A DNA stretch of 52,305 nucleotides from Enhygromyxa salina (GTDB lineage Bacteria > Myxococcota_A > Polyangia > Nannocystales > Nannocystaceae), in NCBI RefSeq assembly GCF_002994615.1, contig NZ_PVNK01000158.1, positions 1-52,305 of the forward strand, read 5' to 3'. Every line of letters starts with the position of its first letter. Position 1 is the stretch's first letter. Under the pieces are notes generated by a model. The model saw nothing but the letters and a program-made list of their open reading frames with translations. It did not search any database and was not told where the DNA came from. Position numbers and translations under genes: made by a program. This document shows positions 1 through 7,723 of this stretch, one piece after another.

Positions 1-297
1 GCCACGCACGGCCGCTGCGCGGCCGGTCGCTCGGTCGCTGGGCTCCCTCGCTCGGTGGGCTGGCATGAGCTTCGCCGTGGTCTGCATGGCCCCCTAAAAG
101 GGGGCTCGTTTATTTGACCCCCGCGGCCGTCAGCGACTCTGCCACGCACGGCCGCTGCGCGGCCGGTCGCTCGGTCGCTGGGCTCCCTCGCTCGGTGGGC
201 TGGCATGAGCTTCGCCGTGGTCTGCATGGCCCCCTAAAAGGGGGCTCGTTTATTTGACCCCCGCGGCTGTCAGCGACTCTGCCACGCACGGCCGCTG
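1..297. repeat. 140-bp tandem repeat, two full units plus a partial (dispersed family A)
   Basis: Units run 1-140 and 141-280, nearly identical, and a third unit breaks off at about 297. The array may continue left of the window. Each unit contains two self-complementary elements: a 7-bp-arm hairpin CGGCCGC-TGC-GCGGCCG and a hairpin GCCCCCT/AGGGGGC with an A/T-rich loop. No plausible protein with normal codon use is encoded; frames through it only give low-complexity arginine/alanine peptides. The same unit in the opposite orientation recurs at 17787-18497 and 33490-33712, with a remnant at 42233-42252. It ends about 35 bp beyond the stop of the oxidoreductase gene, so it could act as a terminator. 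There is no transposase, so a REP/MITE-like intergenic element is the best description. Confidence 0.9.
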
Positions 298-332
298 GAG
301 GGAATCGAGTGGGCGCTCGAAGGAGCGCCCGC

Positions 333-2582
333 TCATTTTGGTTCGGGGGCGAGCTCGACCTCCACGCGAACGCCCGAGAGCGCGGCCACGCCCGAGAGCT
401 CGTCGACCTCGCGTGGGTCGGTCAGATCGTTGATGCTGACGCCTGCGTGCTCGTTGGCGACGGCCAGGCGGGTGTGCTCGCGGCGATGACCGAAGCCATG
501 GGGGAGGCTGACGACGCCGGGCATGATCCCCTCGTTGAGCTCGAGCATGACCTGAACCTCGCCGACCCGCGAGCGGACCCGGACCTCGTCCCCGGGCCGC
601 AGCGCGAGGCGCTCGGCGTCGCTGGGGTGCATCAGCAGCGTGCACGCGGGCTTGCCGGCGACGAGCTTGGGCAGGTTGTGCATCCACGAGTTGTTGCTGC
701 GCAGGAGTCGACGCCCGATCAGGGTGAAGCAGGGCCGGGCCACGCTCGGCGCCCGCGGGCCGGTGGCGCCGAGCGGGAAGCTGCGCTCGAGACGACTCAG
801 GTCTTCGATCAGGTGCACGGGGGCGAGCTCGATCCGCCGGCCCTTGCCGGGCATGCGCTCGGGCAGGCAGGGCTCGAGCGGGCCGAGATCCACGCCGTGC
901 TGCTGGGCCGCCAAGCTGGCGAGATCGAGGCCCTTCGCGCGGCGACCCAGGACTGGGACCGATCGCAGGGCCTTGGGCAGCACGCGTCCGTGGGGCCCCG
1001 CGCGCAAGCCCAGGTCGATCAGGCCGTCGGGCCCAAGGCGCCCAAGCAGCTCGTGGACGCCGCGGCTGACGAGGCTCGTGGTGCCGCGCAGCTCGTCGAT
1101 CCGGGTCCACAGCCCATGGAGGATCTGCCAGTCATGGCGTGCGTCGCTCGGCGGGTCGAACAGCGGTGGCGACCACTTGGCGGTGTTGCGCACGGCGAGG
1201 AGGTGAAACACCAGATCGTAGTGGCTGCGCTCGAGCGGAGACGTCGGGGGCAAGATCAGATCCGCGTAGCGGCTGGTCTCGTTGACGTACATGTCGATGC
1301 TGACCTTGAAGTCGAGGCGCTCGATCGCGCGGCCGAGGCCGGAGCCGTCGGGCGTGGACAGCACGGGGTTGCCGGCCAGGGTCAGGAGGCCGCGGATCGC
1401 TGCGAGCGGCTCGTGGCTCCCGCGCCGGTCTTCGTGACCCGCGACGACGTCCTCGGCGAAGCTCGCAACCGGGAGCTCGCCGCCAAACTCGGGCAGCCCG
1501 CGGACGCGGCTGTGCCAGCGCCCGAAGGCCCCCGGGCCGACGCCGAGGCCGCGCGGCATGGCCAGCGGATCGACGGCTGGGCGGGTGAACATCGAGCCTC
1601 CGACCCGATCGAGGGCACCCGTGAACACGTTGAGCAGGTTGATCGCCCAGTGGCTCAGCGCGCCAAAGCGCTGGGTCGAGGCACCAACCCGGCCGTAGAC
1701 CACGCCCCGTCGGGTGACGAGCTCGCGGGCGAGCTCGCGGATGCGCTCGGCCTCGATCCCGGTCGGACCGGCCGCCCGCTCGGGTGTGAAGCCCTCGACC
1801 GCGCTGCGCACCCGACCTGCGCCGCTGACCATCGCGGCCAGACGCCCGGGGCGCTCGCGGCCCTCCGACACGATCACCTGCAGCATCGCGAGCAGCAGCA
1901 GCGCGTCGGTCCCGGGCTGCACGTACACGTGCGCGTCTGCGAGCTTGGCGGTCTGTGTCTGGCGTGGATCGACGACGACGACCCGACCCCCACGACGCTG
2001 GATGCCGCGGAGGCGCCGGCGCACGTCGGGGGCGCTCATGATGCTGCCGTTTGAGACCAGCGGGTTGGCCCCGACGATCAGCATGTGCTCGGCGCGGTCG
2101 ATGTCGGGGACCGGCATCAGCAGCTGGTGGCCGAACATCAGGTGCGCGACCAGCATCTGCGGCAGCTGGTCGACCGAGGTCGCCGAGTAGCGGTGGCGGG
2201 TCCGGAGCGCGCGCAGGAAGGGCGGCCCGTAGAGGACCACGGCGTGGTTGTGGACCGCGGGGTTGCCGAGGTAGACCGCGAGCGCGTCCTTGCCGTGATC
2301 TTTTTGGACGCGGTGGAGCCCCGCGGCCGCGGCGTCGAGGGCGTCCTCCCAGTCGAGCTCGCGCCAGCCCGTGCTCGTGCGTTGCAGCGGCCGTCGGAGG
2401 CGGTCGGGATCGGCGTGGAGCTGGGCGAGCGCGGGGCCCTTGGGGCAAAGGTGGCCGCGGCTGAACACGTCGTCCTGGTCGCCCCGGATGGCGACGATCT
2501 CCTGGCCCGCGGTCTCGATCGCCAGACCGCACATGGCCTCGCACAAATTGCAGGTGCGAAAGTGGGTCGCGCTCTGGCTCAT
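333..2582 (-). CDS. molybdopterin-dependent oxidoreductase (BisC/formate dehydrogenase-like)
   Basis: The 750-residue product begins with the N-terminal 4Fe-4S domain of the molybdopterin oxidoreductase superfamily: Cys11, Cys14, Cys18 and Cys46 form the C-x2-C-x3-C-x27-C pattern and CPKG follows the last cysteine. The middle carries typical bis-MGD-binding stretches (HAVVLYGPP, GANPLVSNGS, VVDPR). The C-terminal 110 residues look like the dinucleotide-binding domain (MHPSDAERLAL, VSLPHGFGH). There is no Tat signal, so it is probably cytoplasmic. The substrate cannot be read from sequence. The start at 2582 (MSQSATHF) is preferred over an upstream ATG at 2708, because that would add 42 residues lacking similarity to the family and would run into the divergent acyltransferase gene. 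It stands alone with no electron-transfer subunit next to it. Confidence 0.9.
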   Translation of the reverse strand: MSQSATHFRTCNLCEAMCGLAIETAGQEIVAIRGDQDDVFSRGHLCPKGPALAQLHADPDRLRRPLQRTSTGWRELDWEDALDAAAAGLHRVQKDHGKDALAVYLGNPAVHNHAVVLYGPPFLRALRTRHRYSATSVDQLPQMLVAHLMFGHQLLMPVPDIDRAEHMLIVGANPLVSNGSIMSAPDVRRRLRGIQRRGGRVVVVDPRQTQTAKLADAHVYVQPGTDALLLLAMLQVIVSEGRERPGRLAAMVSGAGRVRSAVEGFTPERAAGPTGIEAERIRELARELVTRRGVVYGRVGASTQRFGALSHWAINLLNVFTGALDRVGGSMFTRPAVDPLAMPRGLGVGPGAFGRWHSRVRGLPEFGGELPVASFAEDVVAGHEDRRGSHEPLAAIRGLLTLAGNPVLSTPDGSGLGRAIERLDFKVSIDMYVNETSRYADLILPPTSPLERSHYDLVFHLLAVRNTAKWSPPLFDPPSDARHDWQILHGLWTRIDELRGTTSLVSRGVHELLGRLGPDGLIDLGLRAGPHGRVLPKALRSVPVLGRRAKGLDLASLAAQQHGVDLGPLEPCLPERMPGKGRRIELAPVHLIEDLSRLERSFPLGATGPRAPSVARPCFTLIGRRLLRSNNSWMHNLPKLVAGKPACTLLMHPSDAERLALRPGDEVRVRSRVGEVQVMLELNEGIMPGVVSLPHGFGHRREHTRLAVANEHAGVSINDLTDPREVDELSGVAALSGVRVEVELAPEPK

Positions 2583-2673
2583 GCGCGGCAGTATACGGTC
2601 GCGTTGGGGCGGCTTCGACCCAGGCCGGCGGCCCCGCCCGGCGAAAAAACAGCTATGGTTTCGCCTTCGCGAC

Positions 2674-3540
2674 ATGTCCGATCCGTCGCACTTCGATCCT
2701 GACGACATCGCCCGTGACGATCAGCGGCTCGCGAACGCGGCCGAGCGCATGGGTCCGGCCCTCGACTTCTGGTTCCGGCCGGAGATCCGCGGGCTCGACC
2801 GGATGCCCGGCGGCCCCGCGCTGCTGGTCGGCAATCATAACGGCGGCTCGATGTCGCCAGACTCGTTCGTGATCGCGGTCGCCCTGTATCGCGAGCTGGG
2901 CGTCGACTACGTGCCTTACTGGCTCGCACACGACATGGTCGTCAGCATGCCCTTGTTCCGCGAGATGGTGCCCTTCGGGGTCTTGCGGGCGTCGAGCGCG
3001 GTCGCCCACGAGGTGTTCGCGGCCGGTCGCAAGGTCCTGGTCTATCCCGGCGGCGAGCAAGACACGCTGCGACCCTGGGCCGAGCGCGATCGGATCATTT
3101 TTGCCGGGCGCACAGGCTACGTCCGCCTGGCGTTGCGCGAGCGCGTGCCCGTGATCCCGACCGTCGTCGCCGGGGCGCACGAGGTCTTCGTGGTCCTCGG
3201 CGCGGGCCCGGTGCTCGCGCGGCTGCTGCTGACCAAGCCCTTGTTCCGGGTCAAGACCTGGCCTTTGACCCTGAGCTTGCCCTGGGGTCTGACCCCCGGT
3301 CCGCCACCTCTATATTTGCCCTTCCCGGTCCGGATGCTCGGAGAGATCCTCGATCCCATCGAGTTCGAGCCCAACGGTCCCGACGCCGCCGCCGACGACG
3401 CCTATGTCCAGCGCTGCGACGACCTGGTCCGCGCCCGGATGCAGTCGGCGCTGAGCCGCCTGGCGCTCGAGCGCCGCTCGACTGGGCGCTATGCCTTCTT
3501 TGGCCGGCGCTGGGCGGGTCGCAAGGGGGGGCAGGGCTGA
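2674..3540 (+). CDS. lysophospholipid/DGAT-type acyltransferase
   Basis: The 288-residue protein belongs to the LPLAT superfamily, in the branch close to TMEM68/DGAT2. The catalytic block is NHNGGSMSPD, a His-x7-Asp arrangement typical of this branch rather than the HX4D of classical PlsC. The acceptor-binding block is VYPGGEQDTLRPW, equivalent to the PGG-x-E motif. It probably transfers an acyl group from acyl-CoA or acyl-ACP to a lipid acceptor at the inner membrane face; the acceptor is unknown. Only short hydrophobic stretches are present. The start at 2674 (MSDPSHFD) is chosen because longer frames overlap the divergent oxidoreductase. The 91-bp spacer between the two genes must hold both promoters. 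Its stop overlaps the likely start of the next gene. Confidence 0.88.
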   Translation: MSDPSHFDPDDIARDDQRLANAAERMGPALDFWFRPEIRGLDRMPGGPALLVGNHNGGSMSPDSFVIAVALYRELGVDYVPYWLAHDMVVSMPLFREMVPFGVLRASSAVAHEVFAAGRKVLVYPGGEQDTLRPWAERDRIIFAGRTGYVRLALRERVPVIPTVVAGAHEVFVVLGAGPVLARLLLTKPLFRVKTWPLTLSLPWGLTPGPPPLYLPFPVRMLGEILDPIEFEPNGPDAAADDAYVQRCDDLVRARMQSALSRLALERRSTGRYAFFGRRWAGRKGGQG

Positions 3541-4331
3541 GGCGCGCGGCCCGAGCCTGTCTGCTGGTCGCGTGCCTGCTCGGCTGCGGCGAGGGCGAGC
3601 GCGCGCCACGTCCGGCCGAGGGCGTCGGCGATGAAGTTCGCGAGCGTCGGCGCCCGGTCGCGTCCACGGCTCCGAGCCTGGATGAGCCCGCAGCCCGGTC
3701 ACGGCCGCGCCGCCGCGAACACGGCGTCGCGCCGTCGGTTGCGCCGTGTGAGCTCGTCGATCCGCCGCCCGGGCTCGTCGATCTCGGCGCACGGATCCCG
3801 ACGGCGATCATCTTCGCCGGCTACCACCGGGCCGACAACTTCAGCGGCGCGCCGCTGCCGGGCTACGAGGCCCCGGGCGCCTGGCTCGAGGCCGAGGCCG
3901 CCGATGCGCTCGCCGCCGCCGCCGCCCGGCTCGAGGCCGAGGGCCTGCGGCTGATCATCTACGACGCCTACCGTCCGCGGCGCGCGAGCCAGGCGATGGT
4001 CAGGTGGTGCCGCGACAGTGATCGGCAGGATCTGATCGACGACGGCTGGATCGCTCCTCACTCTGCCCACAGCCGCGGGCGCGCGATCGATGTCGGTCTC
4101 GCGCGCAGCGACGGCCAGGCGGTCGAGATGGGCTCGGCCTGGGATCAGTTCGACTCGAGCAGCTACCTGCGCGGAGTCGAGGGCCCCGCGCTCGACCGGC
4201 GCCTCCAGCTTCGGGCGGAGATGGTCCGGGTCGGGTTCAAGCCCTACGCCCGCGAGTGGTGGCACTTCGGTTTTGACGGTGGCGCCGACGTGCCCGTCCG
4301 CGACGTCGCCTACGCTTGCCGCGACCGCTGA
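3537..4331 (+). CDS. VanX/DdpX-like D-alanyl-D-alanine dipeptidase (M15), predicted lipoprotein with CTG start
   Basis: The frame encodes all hallmarks of M15D zinc peptidases: YDAYRPRRA, the zinc-binding S-x-H-x2-G-x-A-x-D (SAHSRGRAIDVG) and the catalytic/zinc E-W-W-H-F near the C terminus. It would cleave D-Ala-D-Ala dipeptides, probably in the periplasm for wall-precursor recycling. The only in-frame ATG, GTG or TTG is at 3996, after the YRPRR motif, which would remove the fold's N-terminal half. The frame stays open upstream, and a CTG at 3537 overlaps the acyltransferase stop (CTGA), lies 6 nt after a G-run, and gives a perfect lipoprotein signal (RRAARACLLVACLLGC, lipobox cysteine 17). 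From CTG the protein has 264 residues. A sequencing frameshift is the alternative. The function is well supported; the start is inferred. Confidence 0.8.
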   Translation: MRRAARACLLVACLLGCGEGERAPRPAEGVGDEVRERRRPVASTAPSLDEPAARSRPRRREHGVAPSVAPCELVDPPPGLVDLGARIPTAIIFAGYHRADNFSGAPLPGYEAPGAWLEAEAADALAAAAARLEAEGLRLIIYDAYRPRRASQAMVRWCRDSDRQDLIDDGWIAPHSAHSRGRAIDVGLARSDGQAVEMGSAWDQFDSSSYLRGVEGPALDRRLQLRAEMVRVGFKPYAREWWHFGFDGGADVPVRDVAYACRDR

Positions 4332-4343
4332 CCGTCGAGCGCT

Positions 4344-4556
4344 CTACTCGTCCTCGCGCTCGGCCGTTGGCGTGGCGCCCTCGTCGGGCTTGGCCTCCGC
4401 GAGGATCTGCTGGTAGAGCTCCTCGCGGTAGACGTTGAGGCCGTTGGGCGCCGAGATACCGAGACGCACTTGTCGGCCACGAACCTCGCGGACGACGATC
4501 TCGATGTCGTCGCCAATGCGGATCTTCTGGCCGGCCTTCCTGGTGAGTGTCAACAT
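4344..4556 (-). CDS. csrA: carbon storage regulator CsrA (RsmA)
   Basis: The 70-residue protein begins MLTLTRKAGQKIRIGDDI and contains VRLGISAP and YREE, the signature of the CsrA/RsmA RNA-binding dimer, which controls translation by binding GGA motifs in mRNA leaders. The length exceeds the usual 60-65 residues because of an acidic tail (KPDEGATPTAEREDE). The start is fixed by a near-perfect Shine-Dalgarno (AAGGAGG at 4561-4567 on the minus strand, 4 nt from ATG); the longer frame to 4817 has no supporting features. It converges with the dipeptidase gene, 12 bp apart. No flagellar genes, the common neighbours of csrA, are near. A weak sigma-70-like promoter may lie in 4600-4670, but I would not rely on it. 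Confidence 0.95.
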   Translation of the reverse strand: MLTLTRKAGQKIRIGDDIEIVVREVRGRQVRLGISAPNGLNVYREELYQQILAEAKPDEGATPTAEREDE

Positions 4557-4813
4557 GCTGCCTCCTTGGCGGCGTCCGACTGCCCGCGCGTGGCGGGTCG
4601 GCCCATTGGGCCGGTTGGGGGAGCTACAATTGCACGCCCAGGCACCTGCGCAATCACGCTCAGCTACTTTTTTTGCCCGATGTCGGCTTTTTTCGCGCGG
4701 ACGGGGAACACGCACTGGATCGCGGCCCTGCGACGTCCGGCCAGGCGTGCGCATTTGTGAGGTGTAGTTGCTCGAAGTACACCCAAAACCGCGCGGTGGC
4801 GCGGCGTGGCCGT

Positions 4814-5953
4814 TCACTCGGGCGGCGTGAAGTCGTCACAAGTCGTGTCGATGATGTCGACCGCCGACTGGAAGAAGTCGTCGTAGTCGGGCGCGCAGAT
4901 CGAACCGAAGATTCCGTTGTCGCCCCACGAATCGAGGAAGGCGCGCAGGCGCGCCGAGGACTCCGCGCCGCCGTTGTCGAGCGCGCCGCAGATGCCGTTG
5001 GGCAGGTCGCCGTCGCCGAACAGGCCGAGCATCACGATCGCGGTCTCGTCTCCGTTCTTGGCGTCGATCAGCGCCTGTCGCCACGTGTCGACGTTGCCGG
5101 CCGAGCCGTCGCCGTTGTCGTCGTCCTCATCGGTGATGAAGGTGACGACCAGGATCGCGTCGTCGCGCAGGAAGTCGTAGTTGCAGGTCCCGACCGCGCC
5201 CGCGCCGGACACGGCCTGGACCATCGCCTCCATCGGACGCTCGGGATCGTCGGTCGAGTCGGTCCCGACCCGGGCGGCGCACTGGAAGGTGCCGGGCAGG
5301 TTGGGCTCGGCGTCGGTCATGAAGCGCTTGCCGTTGACGAAGTTGCAGTCGACGTTGCTGGCGTTGGCGCCCTTGGGCCAGGTGATGCCGGCGCCGAGGA
5401 TGTCCTCGCACTGCTGTGGCTGGGTCACGCCGCACTCGTAGCCCACGCAGACGCCAGGCAGCGGGAACGCGCACAGGAACGGGCAGCCCGCGTAGACCCA
5501 CTCATCGGTGTCGGTCACCATGATGTGATAGTCCTGGGCCGCGTCGAGGGTGCTGCTGATCGAGTTGATGAAGCTCGGGAACGAGGAGGCGAGGTTGTCT
5601 TGCTCCTCGAGCATCGAGCCGGAGTTGTCGATCACAAACAGGAAGTCGACCTTCTTGCAGCCTGCGCTGTTGCCGCCGTCATCGGCGCTGCCCATCTCCT
5701 CGCCGTTGAGGACGTCGAGCTTGGGGCCCGTGTCGGTGTTGGTGTCGGCGTCGCCGTCGCCCTCGTCCGCGTCGCCATCACCGGGCTCGCCGTCACCGTC
5801 GCCAGAGTTGTCACCGGTGTCCTCGAGCGTGCTGTCGCCCTTGGTCAGGGTCCCCGCGGTCGTGGTCGCGGTGTAGATGCTGCCGCCGTCATCACCGGCG
5901 CACGCGGGCAAGAGCAGCAGCAGGGGGACGAAGTAGGCGAGCTTGTAGGCCAT
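4814..5953 (-). CDS. von Willebrand factor A-domain lipoprotein
   Basis: The 379-residue protein starts with a lipoprotein signal (LLLLLPAC, cysteine 18). An acidic low-complexity linker of Gly/Asp/Thr follows (about residues 20-95). A vWA domain then begins at VDFLFVIDNSGSM; Asp109, Ser111 and Ser113 form the MIDAS D-x-S-x-S metal site. Paired cysteines in the second half (CPFLCAFPLPGVCVGYEC, CDFTPPE) suggest disulfides in an exported protein. It is probably a surface or periplasmic ligand-binding protein; the ligand is unknown. ATG at 5953 has GGAG 8 nt upstream. It follows the response-regulator gene by 53 bp in the same direction and may be cotranscribed. Such vWA lipoproteins with GDGD linkers are frequent in Nannocystineae. 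Confidence 0.88.
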   Translation of the reverse strand: MAYKLAYFVPLLLLLPACAGDDGGSIYTATTTAGTLTKGDSTLEDTGDNSGDGDGEPGDGDADEGDGDADTNTDTGPKLDVLNGEEMGSADDGGNSAGCKKVDFLFVIDNSGSMLEEQDNLASSFPSFINSISSTLDAAQDYHIMVTDTDEWVYAGCPFLCAFPLPGVCVGYECGVTQPQQCEDILGAGITWPKGANASNVDCNFVNGKRFMTDAEPNLPGTFQCAARVGTDSTDDPERPMEAMVQAVSGAGAVGTCNYDFLRDDAILVVTFITDEDDDNGDGSAGNVDTWRQALIDAKNGDETAIVMLGLFGDGDLPNGICGALDNGGAESSARLRAFLDSWGDNGIFGSICAPDYDDFFQSAVDIIDTTCDDFTPPE

Positions 5954-6006
5954 CGAATTCTCCAGGCAAGTCCAGTCGACCCGCGGAGGGTATCACGCTG
6001 GACCGG

Positions 6007-7434
6007 CTAGCAGCGTGTCCGTCGGAGCTTCTCGACCAAGGTGGTGCGGTTGAGCCCGAGCAAGCGCGCGGCCTGACTCCGGTTCCCCTCGGTCCGCGCG
6101 AGCGCCTGCTCGATCAGCTCGAGCTCGATGCGGGCGAGCAGCGCTCGTAGATCCACGCCTTGCTCGGGCAGCTCGAACACGCCGGTTCTCGTGCGCTCGG
6201 TCGCCGGGCCGACGAGTCCGGCCGCGGCGATCGGCGTTGGGATGTCGGCGACGCCGATGACACCGCCATCTGCGTGGAGCACGATCTGCTCGATCGCGTT
6301 TTCGAGCTCGCGGACGTTGCCCGGCCAGGGGTAGTCGTGCAGGTGCGCGATCGCGGCTGGCGAGAACTCGCTGGCCTCGCGCCCGAAGCGAGCGGCCGCG
6401 CGGTCCAGGAAGTGCCTGGCGAGCTGGGGGATGTCGTCGGCCCGCTCGCGCAGGCTTGGCAGGCGAAGGGGGATCTGGTTGAGGCGATCGAACAGATCCG
6501 CACGGAACCCGCCGCGCTCGGCCAGGGCCCCGAGGTCGCGCTTGGTCGCGGTCACGATGCGGACGTCGACGCGCCGGGGCCGGGTCTCGCCGACCGGCGC
6601 GAACTCGCGGTCTTGCAGAACGCGCAGGAGCTTGGCCTGCGCGGCCGGGGACATCTCGCCGATCTCGTCGAGGAACAGCGTCCCCCCGTCGGCCGCCGCG
6701 AACCGACCTTCGCGATCTCGCGTCGCGCCAGAGAAGGCCCCGCGCGAGTGGCCGAACAGCTCGCGCTCGATCAGCGTCTCGGGGATCGCCGCGCAGTTGA
6801 CGGGGACGAAGGGCTCCTCGTGACGTGGCGACGCGGCGTGGAGCGCCCGCGCGACCCGCTCCTTGCCGGTCCCGCTCTCGCCGTGGATGAGGACCGTGCA
6901 GTCGGTCGGCGAGATCCGCTCGAGCAGGTGGAACACGTTGAGGAGCCGCTCGTCCTCGCCGACGATCCCGGGGGCGTGGAGGTCTCGCCACGCCGCGCGC
7001 GGATCTCGGCCATCGACGCTCGCGCTCGACCCGAGCGCCTGATGCACGCGCTCGACGATCACGCGTGGATCGAGGGGCTTGACCAAGAAGTCGCGGGCGC
7101 CGAGGCGCATGGCTTCGACCGCGGCAGGCACGCTGTTCTCAGCCGACATCATCAGGCACGGAGGCGCGCTCGGTCCGGCCTCGCGGACGCGCGCGAGCAC
7201 AGCCAAGCCATCGAGGTCGTCCATGTTGAGATCGACGAGGGCGAGATCGGGCGCGGAGCTGGCGATCAGCTCGAGCCCATCGACGCCACACGACGCGGTC
7301 GTCACATCCCACCCCTGCCGCCGAAACAGGACCCGAAGCGCGGTCAGCGTGGCCTCGTGATCGTCGATGACGAGGATCGACCGGCGCCCGAGCTTGGCTC
7401 TTGTGGTCGCATTGAGACGCTCGACCTCGCTCAT
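6007..7434 (-). CDS. NtrC-family sigma-54-dependent response regulator
   Basis: The 475-residue protein has three domains. The receiver (about 18-135) has acidic pocket Asp24/Asp25, phosphoacceptor Asp68 in VDLNMDD, and Lys119 in VKP. The AAA+ domain (about 155-385) has Walker A GESGTGKE (185-192), the sigma-54-contacting loop GAFSGA (232-237, a Thr-to-Ser variant of GAFTGA), and Walker B GGTLFLDEIGEM. A Fis-type helix-turn-helix lies at the C terminus (AARLLGLNRTTLVEKLRR). It would activate RNA polymerase-sigma-54 when phosphorylated. No histidine kinase is adjacent. It is divergent from the DUF4388 gene, and the strong sigma-54 promoter at 7661-7676 is its most obvious target. Start 7434 has GGAG 9 nt upstream. 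The vWA lipoprotein gene follows 53 bp downstream. Confidence 0.95.
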   Translation of the reverse strand: MSEVERLNATTRAKLGRRSILVIDDHEATLTALRVLFRRQGWDVTTASCGVDGLELIASSAPDLALVDLNMDDLDGLAVLARVREAGPSAPPCLMMSAENSVPAAVEAMRLGARDFLVKPLDPRVIVERVHQALGSSASVDGRDPRAAWRDLHAPGIVGEDERLLNVFHLLERISPTDCTVLIHGESGTGKERVARALHAASPRHEEPFVPVNCAAIPETLIERELFGHSRGAFSGATRDREGRFAAADGGTLFLDEIGEMSPAAQAKLLRVLQDREFAPVGETRPRRVDVRIVTATKRDLGALAERGGFRADLFDRLNQIPLRLPSLRERADDIPQLARHFLDRAAARFGREASEFSPAAIAHLHDYPWPGNVRELENAIEQIVLHADGGVIGVADIPTPIAAAGLVGPATERTRTGVFELPEQGVDLRALLARIELELIEQALARTEGNRSQAARLLGLNRTTLVEKLRRTRC

Positions 7435-7660
7435 TGTGTGCGCTCCAAATGCGAGAACAGCCCAGGCTGTGGATCTTGGATCGAGGCTCGGTCTCGCCCC
7501 GCGCCCGTAGAGTAACGCCCCAAGGTCCCAAAAATGAGCGGTATCTGCGAAGTCTCCATTACATCCGCTACAGCAAGCAGGTGTCCGTAGTGACAGGGTG
7601 CTCGCGTCCGAGCGGGCAATTGCGATCTATCTGGTGCGACTCGATGCCACCGGTCAAAAC

Positions 7661-7676
7661 TGGCACGGCACGTGCT
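7661..7676 (+). promoter_or_regulatory. sigma-54 (RpoN) promoter upstream of the DUF4388 gene
   Basis: TGGCACGGCACGTGCT matches the -24/-12 consensus TGGCACG-N4-TTGCW at every fixed position except the first T of the -12 box, with the GG and GC dinucleotides correctly spaced. Transcription would begin near 7687, leaving a leader of about 37 nt before the ATG at 7724, which has AGGAGA at 7709-7714. Upstream are short inverted repeats that could be activator sites (TGTC-N6-GACA at 7582-7595; GCTCG-N4-CGAGC at 7600-7613). The divergent NtrC-type gene makes this a natural pair. Confidence 0.75.
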
Positions 7677-7723
7677 CAGCACACGGCGAGCGCGTCGAGA
7701 TGGCGCGCAGGAGAACCACGTAA

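Noticed and set aside
309..2054. Long plus-strand open frame over the oxidoreductase gene
   Set aside because: It is the antisense shadow of a high-GC gene; it has no domain signature, while the minus frame has iron-sulfur and molybdopterin motifs.
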